The translations under genes and the position numbers were made by a program. A model generated the notes under the pieces. The model was not told the origin of the DNA. It saw only the letters and a program-made list of their open reading frames with translations, and did not search any database. This document shows positions 33,436 through 44,866 of a DNA stretch of 64,000 nt, piece by piece (the first letter of the stretch is position 1; the number at the start of each line of letters is the position of its first letter). Source of the DNA: Saprospiraceae bacterium (GTDB lineage Bacteria; Bacteroidota; Bacteroidia; Chitinophagales; Saprospiraceae); contig JADJTQ010000005.1 of assembly GCA_016711125.1 (NCBI GenBank), forward strand, positions 760,669 to 824,668, read 5' to 3'.

Positions 33436-34830
33436 ATGGAAAACGTACAGCGTTATATCGAAGAACATAAAGAGAGATTTCTCGAGGAACTATTAGAACT
33501 CCTGAGGATACCAAGTATCAGTGCAGATTCTAAATATCGTGGGGATGTTGCCAAAGCTGCTGAGGCAGTCAAAGATCATCTCAAGAACGCAGGGACCGCG
33601 AGTGTTGATATATACCCGACCAAAGGTCACCCGATTGTATATGGTGAACGCTTGGTGAGTAAGTCTTTGCCGACTGTATTGGTATACGGCCATTATGATG
33701 TGCAACCTCCAGACCCATTAGACCTCTGGACATCACCTCCGTTTGAACCTATGATTAAAAAGACAACAATCCACCCCGATGGTGCGATTTTTGCCCGCGG
33801 ATCTTGCGATGATAAAGGCCAACTTTTCATGCACATTAAGGCCCTTGAAAGCATGGACCGTTGCCAGGCTATTCCATGCAATCTTAAATTTTTGTTTGAA
33901 GGTGAAGAAGAGGTAGGATCAAACAATCTGGAGACGTTTTGTTCAGAATATAAAGAATTGCTCGCATGTGATGTAGTCTGTATATCAGACACTTCGATCA
34001 TTGCCAATGATACGCCAAGTATCACAACCGGGTTGCGGGGCCTAAGTTATGTCGAAGTGGAAGTAATCGGCCCGGCCAAAGATCTGCACTCCGGTGTCTA
34101 TGGTGGGGCTGTTGGTAATCCAATCAATGTTCTGGCCAGCATGATAGCATCATTAAAAGATAAAAACGGACATATTACCATACCGGGCTTTTACACCGAT
34201 GTCTTGGAAATCTCTGATGAGGATCGCATAGCAATGAATGCCGCACCCTATGATGAAGATGCGTATAAAGCTGAATTGAAGGTGGATGGCTTGATGGGGG
34301 AAAAAGGATATACCACCATAGAGCGTACATCCATCAGACCAACACTTGATGTTAATGGTATTTGGGGTGGATATACCGGAGAGGGGGCCAAAACTGTACT
34401 TCCATCCAAGGCTTTCGCCAAGATCAGTATGCGCCTGGTCCCAAACCAAGACCCAGGTAAGATTACCAAATTATTTAGCCAGCATTTTAGAGCGATTGCA
34501 CCTGATGCCGTCAAAGTCAAAGTTACTCCTCACCATGGTGGTAAACCAGCCGTTACGCCAACCAATAGTTTGGAATATCAGGCAGCAGCAGATGCAATGG
34601 AAAAAACCTTTGGCAAAAAACCGATTCCGGCCAGGGGAGGAGGAAGTATTCCGATAGTTTCATTATTTGAGGATATTTTAGGTGTAAAAGCAGTGCTGAT
34701 GGGATTTGGATTGGATTCAGATGACATCCATTCACCAAATGAGCACTTTGGGATTTATAATTTTTATCAGGGTATTCGAACGATACCTTATTTTTTAGAG
34801 AATTATGCCAACGCAAAAAAATCTTCCTGA
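33436..34830 (+). CDS. M20 family dipeptidase
   Basis: 464 residues from the ATG at 33436 (an upstream in-frame ATG at 33409 gives nine unconserved residues). Zn-dependent M20 peptidase related to PepV/CNDP-type dipeptidases. Metal and catalytic motifs: YGHYDVQPPDP, RGSCDDKGQ, EGEEEVGS (catalytic Glu plus ligand), SDTS, a dimerisation domain with the conserved HSGVYGG, and a C-terminal DDIHSPNEHF His. No signal peptide, so cytoplasmic. Intact. Starts 36 bases after cdaA. Confidence 0.9.
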   Translation: MENVQRYIEEHKERFLEELLELLRIPSISADSKYRGDVAKAAEAVKDHLKNAGTASVDIYPTKGHPIVYGERLVSKSLPTVLVYGHYDVQPPDPLDLWTSPPFEPMIKKTTIHPDGAIFARGSCDDKGQLFMHIKALESMDRCQAIPCNLKFLFEGEEEVGSNNLETFCSEYKELLACDVVCISDTSIIANDTPSITTGLRGLSYVEVEVIGPAKDLHSGVYGGAVGNPINVLASMIASLKDKNGHITIPGFYTDVLEISDEDRIAMNAAPYDEDAYKAELKVDGLMGEKGYTTIERTSIRPTLDVNGIWGGYTGEGAKTVLPSKAFAKISMRLVPNQDPGKITKLFSQHFRAIAPDAVKVKVTPHHGGKPAVTPTNSLEYQAAADAMEKTFGKKPIPARGGGSIPIVSLFEDILGVKAVLMGFGLDSDDIHSPNEHFGIYNFYQGIRTIPYFLENYANAKKSS

Positions 34831-35003
34831 TCTCATAATTTTCTTTTGATGGATCGTTTTACAACCGATGATCTGAATTGTGAATGTTCTGGATCATATC
34901 AGGTAGTTTGATTGACGGTCAAACCTGGTAACGCTCCAATATTTAGCTGTTTAATTCATCCTCTGACGACCATCTTTAGCGCATTAATTAATCTCCTAAA
35001 TCC

Positions 35004-35693
35004 GTGATTTTGCATATCGATATTATCAGCATCGTGCCCGAGCTCCTTGACAGTCCCTTCAGACATTCTATTCTGCAGAGGGCTCAATCCCGAGGTCTGC
35101 TAAACGTAAACGTCATCGATTTACGCGCATATGGTCTGGGGAAAAATAGACAAATAGATGACTATCAATATGGCGGCGGTGCCGGCATGGTCATGATGGC
35201 AGAACCAATTTATCTGGCCATTCAGACGCTCAAAAAGGAGAGGAGTTACGATGAAATTATTTATATGACACCCGATGGAGAAAAGCTCAATCAGCAGATG
35301 GCTAATCAACTTTCTCTACATGAAAATATATTGTTAATTTGTGGTCACTACAAAGGCATCGATGAGCGTCTTCGCGAACATTGCATTACCCGTGAAATTA
35401 GTATTGGTGATTACGTTCTTTCAGGTGGGGAATTGGCTGCTGCGGTTATGGTCGATGCGATCGGAAGACTCATACCTGGAGTATTAAATGACGAAACATC
35501 AGCGCTGCTGGATAGCTTTCAAGATGGATTGTTATCTCCTGCTGTATATACACGTCCCGCTGATTTTCTAGGCTGGAAGGTGCCGGATGTTTTACTTTCT
35601 GGTCATGAAGCGGCCATTGAGAACTGGAGAGAACAGAGTGCATTGGAACGCACCCAGAAAAAAAGACCGGATCTTCTGGATGATGAGCTTTGA
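35004..35693 (+). CDS. trmD: tRNA (guanine-N1-)-methyltransferase
   Basis: 229 residues. Methylates G37 of tRNAs using S-adenosylmethionine (SPOUT trefoil-knot fold). Family signatures: QIDDYQYGGGAGMVMM, ICGHYKGIDERL (usually CGRYEGIDERV) and REISIGDYVLSGGELAA. The start is the GTG at 35004, which begins the canonical MxLHIDIISIVPE N-terminus. The 173 bases upstream show no gene. Convergent with the UbiA-like gene, 6 bases away. Intact. Confidence 0.95.
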   Translation: MILHIDIISIVPELLDSPFRHSILQRAQSRGLLNVNVIDLRAYGLGKNRQIDDYQYGGGAGMVMMAEPIYLAIQTLKKERSYDEIIYMTPDGEKLNQQMANQLSLHENILLICGHYKGIDERLREHCITREISIGDYVLSGGELAAAVMVDAIGRLIPGVLNDETSALLDSFQDGLLSPAVYTRPADFLGWKVPDVLLSGHEAAIENWREQSALERTQKKRPDLLDDEL

Positions 35694-35699
35694 TTGTAA

Positions 35700-36551
35700 C
35701 TAAGCGATAAGCAAGATCAATAAAAATTGGAGTAAAATACTGCCATCTAGAAGACCGGAAAAATAATAGTCGTGCGACCCCTCCTTACTTACGCCCACGA
35801 CTACCATGGAAAAAAGATAGCTAATACTCAGAGCTAACCAAACTCCATAATTAAGATTCAATAACAGATAGTTGAAACTCATCCCCATCCAAGCCAGTAA
35901 TAGTAAAGTAATGGATAGGATTATACTCTTTTTTGGTCCTAAAATCGTCGGGATCGTTTTAATCTCGTGCAATTGATCGATCCTTAAATCGCGTATGTCA
36001 AAGGGGATGGTTATTGCGATGATAAACAAGCATTTTTCGATAATGATTAACCAGTGTTGTCCGGATAGATTGATGTTTTCATCTTTTAATGGTATGACCA
36101 CGCATACCCAGGTCCAGACTAAACCAATGATGAAAAGTTTGACATAGGGTAAGTCTCGAATCCTTTTTTGATTATTAAAAATGGGTAGTACGTAGAGCAG
36201 TGCTAACAATCCGGGAAATAGAAGATTCTCTATTACTTTAAAGGATAATTGACAACAGATAGCGAGCATAGCTGTAAAGGAGATTACCGCATAAATGATG
36301 ATGTGCAGTTGAAATTCAATAATGACTGACATTCTGCGATTTGGGTGGGTTCGTCCCAGCTTGGTGAACCCGATGATTCTATGGGCCGAATAAAGGAAAA
36401 GGGTGGCAAAAAATATAAAAAAGGGATAAGGTGTGTACCAGCTAAAGTGATGATCTAACAGAAACACCTGATACGCCAATGAGGCAGCGCAGAGAGCAAT
36501 TAAAAAATTGCCATAGAGGAAAAGGTCAATTGTTTTTCTTAAAATGGACAC
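35700..36551 (-). CDS. UbiA-superfamily-like integral membrane protein
   Basis: About 284 residues with eight or so hydrophobic segments. The second Asp-rich motif of UbiA prenyltransferases is present (IPFDIRDLRIDQLHEIKTIP, then TILG). The usual first motif NxxxDxxxD is replaced by YSAHRIIGF, so catalytic activity is doubtful. The frame is open to a GTG at 36647, but that extension lies in intergenic repeat DNA; I prefer the GTG at 36551, just before the first membrane helix. A TTG at 36593 is also possible. Function unknown; lipid-quinone or isoprenoid chemistry is only an analogy. Confidence 0.7.
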   Translation of the reverse strand: MSILRKTIDLFLYGNFLIALCAASLAYQVFLLDHHFSWYTPYPFFIFFATLFLYSAHRIIGFTKLGRTHPNRRMSVIIEFQLHIIIYAVISFTAMLAICCQLSFKVIENLLFPGLLALLYVLPIFNNQKRIRDLPYVKLFIIGLVWTWVCVVIPLKDENINLSGQHWLIIIEKCLFIIAITIPFDIRDLRIDQLHEIKTIPTILGPKKSIILSITLLLLAWMGMSFNYLLLNLNYGVWLALSISYLFSMVVVGVSKEGSHDYYFSGLLDGSILLQFLLILLIA

Positions 36552-36617
36552 AACTTTTCTCGATCGGTTTGATGATATTCGATCAGCCTCCAAATTAACT
36601 ATTTCTTTGGTCACGTA

Positions 36618-36715
36618 TCTCCCGCTGGCGGGGGTAAAGGGGTGCACATATCACCCTCTTTCAGCAGGCAGTGGGTCGCCATTCTCCCTTTAGGGGGCAA
36701 GGGGTGGAAAGCTCC
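36618..36715. repeat. Intergenic hairpin-rich repeat
   Basis: CCCGC-TG-GCGGG hairpin at 36621-36632, followed by GTAAAGGGGTG, then CTCCCTTTAGGGGGCAAGGGG at about 36684-36704. The composition and the repeated GGGG-TG pieces resemble short extragenic palindromes. It lies between two minus-strand genes. Confidence 0.5.
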
Positions 36716-36717
36716 GA

Positions 36718-37797
36718 CTAGAAATATTTAAAATTATGCCCGTTTTCGATTTTAAGCAGACATTCGTAGATCAATTTAATTAGATTTTCCACATCATCTT
36801 TATGGGCCATTTCAACTGTCGTGTGCATATACCGAAGCGGTAACGATATTAAAGCAGATGGTACCCCAGCACTGCTGTATGCAAAAGCATCCGTATCAGT
36901 ACCGGTAGATCGCGATGAAGCTGATCGCTGATAGGGTATTTTTTTTCGTTCCGCAGTATCAATAATAAGTTCCCGTAATATGTTATGCACTGCGGGTGCA
37001 TATGTTAATGAATGACCTTTTCCACACTCAGTTTCACCATGCTTAGATGAACTGATCATCGGGGTGGTTGTATCATGCGTGACATCCGTCACGATCGCAA
37101 CATTGGGTTTTAACCTGTGAGCGATCATTTCAGCACCCCGAAGCCCAATCTCCTCCTGTACCGCGTTTACGATGTAGAGCGTATAAGGCAACTTCTTCTT
37201 TTTGTCTTTGAGCAATCGAGCCACCCCGGCAATACAGAAGCCACCGATACGAGTGTCAAGCGCTCTCCCTACATAATACTTGTTGTTTAGTACCTCCAGC
37301 GTGCTGCCATAGGTGATGACACACCCAACGTGCACTCCCATTTTGAGTACCTCGTCTTTATTCTTTGCACCAACGTCAATAAAAATATTATCAATTGCCG
37401 GACTAAGGTTTGCATCTTTTCCATCTCGGATATGAATGGCTGGCCAACCAAATACCCCTCGGACGATACCGTTTTTCGTATGAATATTCACCCTCTTGGA
37501 GGGAGCGATTACATGATCAGAACCACCGTTTCTTATCACATGAATAAAGCCTTCCTTGGTAATGTGATTGACAAACCATGAGATTTCATCTGCATGGGCC
37601 TCAATAACGACCTTAAAGTCCTGGCCTGGATTAATTATACCGTAAGCAGTACCATAGTGATCCAGATCCCAATCATCAATTAATGGTTTTAAATATTCTA
37701 ACCAAATTTTTTGACCACTGGATTCAAATCCTGTCGGTGAAGCATTATTTATGTATTTTTCAAGAAATGCTTCGGATGTCTTATTAAGGATCGTCAT
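36718..37797 (-). CDS. M42 family metallo-aminopeptidase
   Basis: 359 residues, usual length. Dinuclear-metal aminopeptidase of the tetrahedral TET/glutamyl-aminopeptidase group. Ligand motifs: VIEAHADEISW (His, Asp), GRALDTRIGG (bridging Asp), VNAVQEEIGLRGA (catalytic and ligand Glu), VTDVTHD (Asp) and RYMHTTVEMAH (His). No signal peptide, so cytoplasmic peptide turnover. Intact. The 37798-38021 gap upstream contains no gene. Confidence 0.92.
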   Translation of the reverse strand: MTILNKTSEAFLEKYINNASPTGFESSGQKIWLEYLKPLIDDWDLDHYGTAYGIINPGQDFKVVIEAHADEISWFVNHITKEGFIHVIRNGGSDHVIAPSKRVNIHTKNGIVRGVFGWPAIHIRDGKDANLSPAIDNIFIDVGAKNKDEVLKMGVHVGCVITYGSTLEVLNNKYYVGRALDTRIGGFCIAGVARLLKDKKKKLPYTLYIVNAVQEEIGLRGAEMIAHRLKPNVAIVTDVTHDTTTPMISSSKHGETECGKGHSLTYAPAVHNILRELIIDTAERKKIPYQRSASSRSTGTDTDAFAYSSAGVPSALISLPLRYMHTTVEMAHKDDVENLIKLIYECLLKIENGHNFKYF

Positions 37798-38021
37798 AAA
37801 TGATAAAATTTGTGTTTAATGCGAAAAGTCACTATCTAAAAACAAACAAATAGAATTTCAAAAAGGTGTTGACCTAACTTTACCAATTTAACGAGAAGAG
37901 AGATTTATTCCCTACGACCTCATGCGTTAAATGGAATGGTTTTTTTTAGGCTTAGAGTCCAGCATGGCCGAGTTATATTTTGAATAATTTATTTCCGTTG
38001 CTAAAATCACAACAACTATTT

Positions 38022-38651
38022 TTAAATGGGATTCCAGTCATTAGGTGATTGTCTCCAGGATGCCAACAATTCCAATTCATCCTGTTCGATTACTCGAAGT
38101 TCTTTTGCGACCGCAATAAGTGTCGTATAATTAGTGATCGAATATTGATTAATCTGGGCTTCTTTCATTCGTTGTTGCGCCACATCCAACTCATAAGTGA
38201 AAATCGATAGTAAAGCTGATATCTTAGCTCCGGCAGCACGCAACGCAACAATGGCATCGATGCTACTTCCTCCTGTACTGATCAAGTCTTCAACAACTAG
38301 AACTCTGGCACCCAGCGTAAGTGAACCTTCGATCTGATTTTGTCTCCCATGTTCTTTCGCTTTACTTCTCACATAGATAAATGGTAAACCCAGGGCATCA
38401 GCCAATACTGCTCCATGAGGTATTCCGGCAGTAGCTACCCCTGCTATTACATCAAAAGCTTGCAGGTACAGACACTGCTCAATCATCGCCTTTTTAATAA
38501 TGCTGCGTACATGAGGATATGACAAAGCAATTCGATTATCACAGTAGATTGGTGATCTAATGCCAGAAGCCCAGGTAAATGGTTGCTTCGCATCCAATTT
38601 GATCGCCTTGATTTGCAGAAGAAGCTCTGCTACTTTATGAGCATAATCCAT
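38022..38651 (-). CDS. pyrE: Orotate phosphoribosyltransferase
   Basis: 209 residues. Converts orotate and PRPP to OMP in pyrimidine synthesis. The PRPP-binding signature VLVVEDLISTGGSS and the N-terminal FTWASGIRSPIYCDNR motif are both present. Divergent from the Nudix gene with only 23 bases between start codons, so the two promoters must overlap or lie inside the neighbouring coding sequence. Intact. Confidence 0.95.
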   Translation of the reverse strand: MDYAHKVAELLLQIKAIKLDAKQPFTWASGIRSPIYCDNRIALSYPHVRSIIKKAMIEQCLYLQAFDVIAGVATAGIPHGAVLADALGLPFIYVRSKAKEHGRQNQIEGSLTLGARVLVVEDLISTGGSSIDAIVALRAAGAKISALLSIFTYELDVAQQRMKEAQINQYSITNYTTLIAVAKELRVIEQDELELLASWRQSPNDWNPI

Positions 38652-38674
38652 TACCTTTCAAAAAATTCGCTCAA

Positions 38675-39310
38675 ATGTACAAAATCTACATAAATGACAA
38701 TTGTCTGGTTATCGCCACCCAGAATAAACCTCAATTATCTGGTTGTCAAAATGTTATGACCATACCTTATTTCTCAGGGAAGAAATCCATCCTCAATTAT
38801 GTTGATAAATTGGAAAAGGCAACCGGTCCAATGACCATTTTACTGGAGACACTGGATCCGGATCAACTATTTAATGACTATCGTTCACTTTATCGCGAAA
38901 TCAGAGCTGCAGGCGGAATTTGCTTGAATCAGGCACAAGAGATTCTATTTATCGAGAGGCTCGGCAAATGGGATCTTCCCAAAGGGAAAGTAGATAAAGG
39001 CGAAAAAAAGAAGGCAGCGGCGATTCGGGAAGTCAGTGAAGAAACCGGTCAATCTTGCAAAATCATCTCAAAACTAGGCAATACCTGGCATACCTATTTT
39101 GATCAAAAAAATCGTCGTGTTTTAAAACGGACTACATGGTACCTGATGGAGTTGCTCGACCAGAACATGGCAGTCAAAATTCAAAGGGAAGAAAATATCA
39201 CCGGTTTCAAGTGGATGTCAGCAACCGATTTTCTCCAAAATGATCTTCCGACCTATCAAAGCATCATCGAAATCATCCGAATGACAGAAAATAGGCCTAT
39301 TTCGAGGTAA
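38675..39310 (+). CDS. Nudix hydrolase
   Basis: 211 residues. A perfect Nudix box G-x5-E-x7-REVSEETG lies in GKVDKGEKKKAAAIREVSEE followed by TGQ (about residues 110-135), preceded by GKWDLPKG. A roughly 70-residue N-terminal extension (MYKIYINDNCLVIATQN) is seen in a Bacteroidota subgroup. Substrate is not predictable from sequence; a nucleoside diphosphate-linked compound is expected. Divergent from pyrE. Intact. Confidence 0.9.
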   Translation: MYKIYINDNCLVIATQNKPQLSGCQNVMTIPYFSGKKSILNYVDKLEKATGPMTILLETLDPDQLFNDYRSLYREIRAAGGICLNQAQEILFIERLGKWDLPKGKVDKGEKKKAAAIREVSEETGQSCKIISKLGNTWHTYFDQKNRRVLKRTTWYLMELLDQNMAVKIQREENITGFKWMSATDFLQNDLPTYQSIIEIIRMTENRPISR

Positions 39311-39409
39311 TCCACTGAGCTACAAAAAGTTTGGTATTATTTTTGTTTGTAATATGTATTGCATTGCAAATCTCTTTTGAGTTTGCATTGAAAGCTATTA
39401 AAAACAAGA

Positions 39410-42400
39410 ATGATGAGATTTTTCCTGAAGTATCTGGTAGCTAAAAATAGGGTTTCACAGCAACTAAAGCTCGTTGCCTTTTCCCTGGCAGTATATTCGT
39501 TGACCACATTTATGGCGATTGCCCAGCCAAGAGCTCTACATATTGCTGCAGATTTGGATGCTGATATACGGACGTCAACCACGAGCCAGTTTTTGACATT
39601 GGCCGACGTCGGACTTTGTTCGAGCCCAGCGATTTTTACTCAAACAATGACTCTCGTGAATGCTGCTCCATCACAAGACTTTGAACCTGGAAAGAATGAG
39701 TTTGATGTAGAGGTAGCCGAAGATTTTGCCCTGCCCATTGCGTCTGCTCTAAGTAGCATATCGGTGATAGGAATGGGTGCCACCGCTCCGGACTCATTTC
39801 TTGTGAGGATATATACTAGTGCTGGTTCTCTGCCAGGTACCTTATTATATTCGGAGTTATTTGTCGATCCGACTTATAGCGTTAGTCCGGTTTTTGATCT
39901 TTCGGCCTGTCCTGTACTCACGTCTGGCCGATATTGGATTTCGGTTCAGGCAGTTGCCAATTATGGGACTTAGGGTCAGTGGTGTTGGGTGGTAGCTAGC
40001 GATGGAGTGGAGGGTCTATGGTCAGCTCGCAAGCCGGGTGGAGGGTTTCCTATGGGTTGTACCTCTTGGGGAGATGGGGCTGCATGTGGTTTTGCAGGTA
40101 GCGCTGGTCCTGGCCTGGCCTTAACAGTGACTTCTTGTGCGGCAAACATCTTATCTGCAGTGGGTCCTAATTGCCGAAATGTCAATGCCAGCCTGGACAT
40201 CAATGGCAATACACTTTTCAATCTCTCCGATATCATCACCAATTTCCCCGCTGCGGCCCCAGCCAAGGTAACCATTTCGCGTAGCTTTGGTACCCCAGTT
40301 TTTGGACCGGCCACCGTGTATACGGGTACGATTATATTTAACGCTTGTCGCTACATTGACGAAACCCTAGCCATCACCGTGGAGACTCAAGGAGGCACTT
40401 GCTGGTCTAATCTTACCTTTAAACAACTTAATGCTCCTAAGGTAGACGGTCGAAATTACACCGTTTATTGTTTTGATAAGTTTGCGAAAACACCGGATTT
40501 AACCGATCGTCCGTCAGCTTATATACCATGTCAAGCACCCTTTGATGCGGCTTATGTCACCGATTGGATAGTACCCTATGATTGTGAGCCTGGGGTACAA
40601 GATACCGTCAAAGTGATTCTGCGGGAATGGGAGGCATATGACAAAAAGGGAAGAAGAGGATTTGCTTATGATACCATTGTTGTCCTGCAATTTGGTCAGA
40701 TTGATTCCAGTCATATTTATTGCACAGAAAAAGATACCCTCTATTGCACCGATACCACCAAAAGAATTGGTCCCTTTATCACTTATGAAGATGTAGATCT
40801 TAGCTGTGATACCTTGTGGCTCGTTAATATCTCCGATAAAGATAATGATGGAATGCTGGAATTTAATCCCGCTGTATTGGACAACAAATGTGGACTTAAC
40901 GTCTATGTGAATAGCTACAAAGTTCACGGCGAATGCGGTAATCTCTACCGGATATCGGTCGATCTTAAACAAAATTGTTACGGTCCGGCAGACTTGATCT
41001 GTCAGGTAAGCCCGCCAGCAGGTACTTCACCCAATATGGCTCGACAGGTATCTCCGGGTTACTGGCGTTGTGAGTTCTGGCTTTATGACCTGGATACGGT
41101 CGGCCCTGATCTGTATTGTAAGGCGGTTGATCTTTTTTCAGGACCGCTGTCCATTAATCATTGGAGTGTGGTGGCCAATCCGAATAGTGACCCCGTGATT
41201 GGCTCTTACTTTGATCCCTACAAGACCATTGATAAATCTGGGTTACCCTATCAACTGAAGATAAATTCTTACTTCGATCCAACACCCATCCTGGATATCG
41301 ATGGAAATCAATCCCTAAACGGTCTCGATTCCTACTCCCAGGATGCTGAATTGACCTGAGTTGCTCTTGAGGATCAAACCTTTGAATTCGGATGGACATT
41401 TGACTGGGCACCGTTCAGTAATATTCTTTTTCTAAATCAGGCTAATGTTAATTCCGTTTATGCCTCCTTGTCTTTTTATCTCCTTGTGAATGGAATTGAG
41501 TACTCCATTATTGAGGAGGGAGATCAAGTTGATTTTCCGGCTAAACGAAATGCTCAAAGCAGTGTATTTCTCACTGCCAGCCGTGATGGTTTGTTGGCTG
41601 TACCGCTTAAAAAGGGTGATAGCCTATCTATGCGAGCAAGTTGGATGTCTCCTTCGAAAGCAACCATGACTTTTTACGGACCCAATATAGTGAGTACCAG
41701 TTCTACTGAATGCGCTGCTCACACATACATTCCTCCCCTATATGCTTCAGATGATTGGAGCGGCGTCAAGCAGGTAAAAGCCATCGTCGAAACGGTTGGT
41801 ACTTTTATTCTGACCTATGATGGAGCTGACAGTTGTTGGTTAAGTCATGAAAGAGTAAAATTGCCAAAGAACGGTGAACATTACACGGTTGTTTACGAGG
41901 CTTATGACAGTTGTCACAATTTTGCCACCGATAGTTGCATCATTTATATCAAGGATAGAATCAAACCTGTGGCAATAATGGATAAAGGGGTGACTGTCAG
42001 CCTAGGTGATAAAAAAGTCTGGTTGGATTATAAGGCATTTGATGAAGGCAGCTCAGATAATTGCAAGGTAAATCTGATACTTATCAGGAGAGCGGATTGG
42101 CAAGAATCATGCGTCGACCTTTGCAACAATATTAGCCCCTGTTTTGTCAACGAACATCATGACACACTATGGTTGGCTAATCTTGAAACCGACAAAAAAA
42201 TCGATGAAGTAGAAGCCCATTATGCAAAAACATTGCAATGGCTTTGCGAGGATGATACTCCTTGCGGGAAGCTCATTTACAATGCCTGGCTGTACGATCT
42301 TATGAAGTATGCCACTCTGCATTGTAATGATCACTTGTATGGTGCTACCGAAAATTATTTTAAAGAGAAATTTGCAGAAGCATATTATAATAGCTCGACA

Positions 42401-44670
42401 TTCCGGTCAAAGTTTGATACTTGTCAGCCCGAAGATCCAAATCAAACTACGGCAGAAAGATTTTCGCCCTTTAAACCCGACTTTGGAAATATCGTCGACC
42501 TATACGAACAATTAGGGGGTGGATGGAGTGATGCTATTGCTTTCGATTGTAATGATGCTTGCGAATACGTCACTGTCGAAATGCTTGTAATGGACTATTG
42601 GTGCAACTGGACGAAAGTCTGGAATAATGTAAAAGTGGAGGACAAGACTCCAGCAAAAGTCATTAAAGATGTAAGGGATTCTGAGACGATAACCTGCAAA
42701 TCGTACCGAGATAAGAAATTCAGTTATCCAGGTGAAAACCATCCGGTCAATATTGAATTTATCGTAGATCAAGCTAAATATGGAAAAGAGGATGCCTTTG
42801 ATAAATTAGATCAAATATTCGGAGGATATCAGAAAGCGTGGAAAGATCAATATGGAAACTACGTTGATGCTGATGGAGTGAAGTTTACCCTTGACATTCC
42901 ATTTGTTGACAGTATGTGTGTTTGCACTACCAAGCAAGAGCGGATTAAATTATACGATGAACATCTCGGTTACTATTGGAAGGATTCAATGATGACAGAT
43001 TGTTATTACTATGCTGATACAATCAATTTTAAGAATGGCATTGTCCAGGTGAACTGTCAGCAGAACGTATTTTGTAAACAGGAAGTATGGTGTGAGTTTG
43101 ACCATTGCGGTCAGGGGTATTTGCATCGCAAGTTTAAGATCTGGCAAACTTGTCCTGATTCATTTTATGTTGACCACGATGGTACTAGTGCAGTGCATTC
43201 CGCAGACACTATTGTGCGTCATCAGCGTATCTACGTAGGAAGTGAATGCGAACTAAACAAATATATGTTTGACATACCCGGTGACACTACCATTGTAGCT
43301 TGTGGAGTGCAATACGACTCAAGCGGAAATGTGATCGGTGATGCTGGCCCCGGGAATTCAGGATATGCAAAGTATAAAATGGATGATGATTGCCGAATAG
43401 TCGGTATAGGTCATAAGGATAAAGTATTCAAAATAGTGGGAGGCCAGGAGGCCTGTTATAAGATACTTCGCACCTGGTATTTTGCAGACTGGTGTGGTAC
43501 AGGAGGAGAGTCGGTAAAAAGAATTGGTGGGAAGACTACAGTTTGGTTCTTGATTCTTGTGTTCAAAAGATTTTTATCATCGATCAAACTTCTCCGGTCT
43601 GTTCCATTGTTGGGCCGGTCATGGATGGAGATACCATTGAGATGGGTGCATGCGCTTATAATCTCAAAGTGCAGGTCAAAGCGGAAGACTTGTGCGGACT
43701 GACCGAGTACCATTGGGACATCAGGAGTATCGGTAATCAAAACAATTTAAAGATTCAGGATTCCGGCAAGGGCTCCCTGAAAGGGATTGAACAAGATTTT
43801 TCTATCATTTCCCAAAACCTATTTCCCGGTACCTATCGTCTGGAGGTGCATTTGGAAGATGAATGCAATAATGAAAGCAAATGTTTTTATGATTTCTCCA
43901 TAAAGTCGGTTAAAAAGCCGTCACCGGTTTGTTACACCTCCTTGACAGCGCGTCTCACTCCCTGGGATCGTGATCAGGACGGTACGGTCGATACCGCTCA
44001 TGCTATAATTTGGGCATCGGAATTTGACCGTAGCAGTAGCCCAACCTGCGGTGATGACAGTCTTGAGTTTCGACTTGAGTTGTTGGATGGTTCACCAGAT
44101 GATGATTCGGCTGCAGGTGATTTAGATTTTCTGGAGTTGGGTTGCGACCATATAGGCACCAGGTTGGTAAGATTGTGGGTCATCAGTTACCCAAGTCAAA
44201 CGATTGACTATTGTGATGTCGTCCTGATCGTCCAATCGGACTACACCGGTTGCAGCGCCATGCCAAATGGTGACGCTAGCGAATTTGAAAGGATGCAAAA
44301 TAACTTGAATCATATTTCTGATAATAAGTTTATGGAAAATGCGGACAATACTGATGATGTAATAAATCTTTCAGTAAGTGGATTGATCAACAATAATATA
44401 AATTCAGAAATGATTCGATTAGAGCAAAATAATCCCAACCCATTTATGTCTGAGACGAGTATTACATTTACCCTCCCAAGGGCCATGCATGCCAATTTAA
44501 CCATCTTTGATACGAATGGCAAAGTAGTACGAAAATATTCAGGCTCGTTTAATCAGGGTTCTAATCAAGTGGCAATCCGTCGTGAGGAATTGCCATCGAC
44601 TTCTGTCCTTTTCTACCGGCTTGATGCAGAGAATTATTCAGAGGTTAAGCGAATGATACTAATTAAATAA
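39410..44670 (+). CDS. Giant T9SS-secreted Cys-rich surface protein, broken by two stops and a frameshift
   Basis: About 1,750 residues when reconstructed. Signal peptide ends near FMAIAQ; then a beta-sandwich domain (IYTSAGSLPGTLLYSE, SGRYWISVQ), a cohesin-like or Ig-like unit, and many Cys-rich Ig/HYR-like domains with repeated DTIVVLQFGQID, DRIKPVA and DQTSPVC segments. The C-terminal 85 residues form a T9SS type A sorting domain (QNNPNPFMSETSITF to RMILIK). Breaks: in-frame TAG 39971-39973 (YGT-stop-GQWCWVV), in-frame TGA 41357-41359 (LT-stop-VALEDQ, where Trp would fit), and one base missing at about 43498-43512. All pieces share clear domain continuity. Role unknown; T9SS export to the cell surface is expected. 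Confidence 0.8.
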
Positions 44671-44715
44671 TCATCATTTTACCTAACAAGAAAAAGGCTT
44701 TTGGATTTAGTTGGT

Positions 44716-44757
44716 GCTGGGTTTGAGATTAAATGCTTAAACCCAGCATTTTTTTTT
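44716..44757 (+). terminator. Rho-independent terminator
   Basis: GCTGGGTTTGAG (44716-44727) pairs with CTTAAACCCAGC (44736-44747, one G-U) around an 8-base loop, followed by nine T from 44749. It lies 45 bases after the stop of the giant T9SS gene. Confidence 0.85.
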
Positions 44758-44866
44758 GCTCTATCCAAAATGTGTAAACTGGGTTGGCAATGGATAATTA
44801 GTGAAAAATATGGCTTTTGGCAATTTTCAGCGGAGCATGAGTGATCGTGTCGAACAGGAAGATAGA

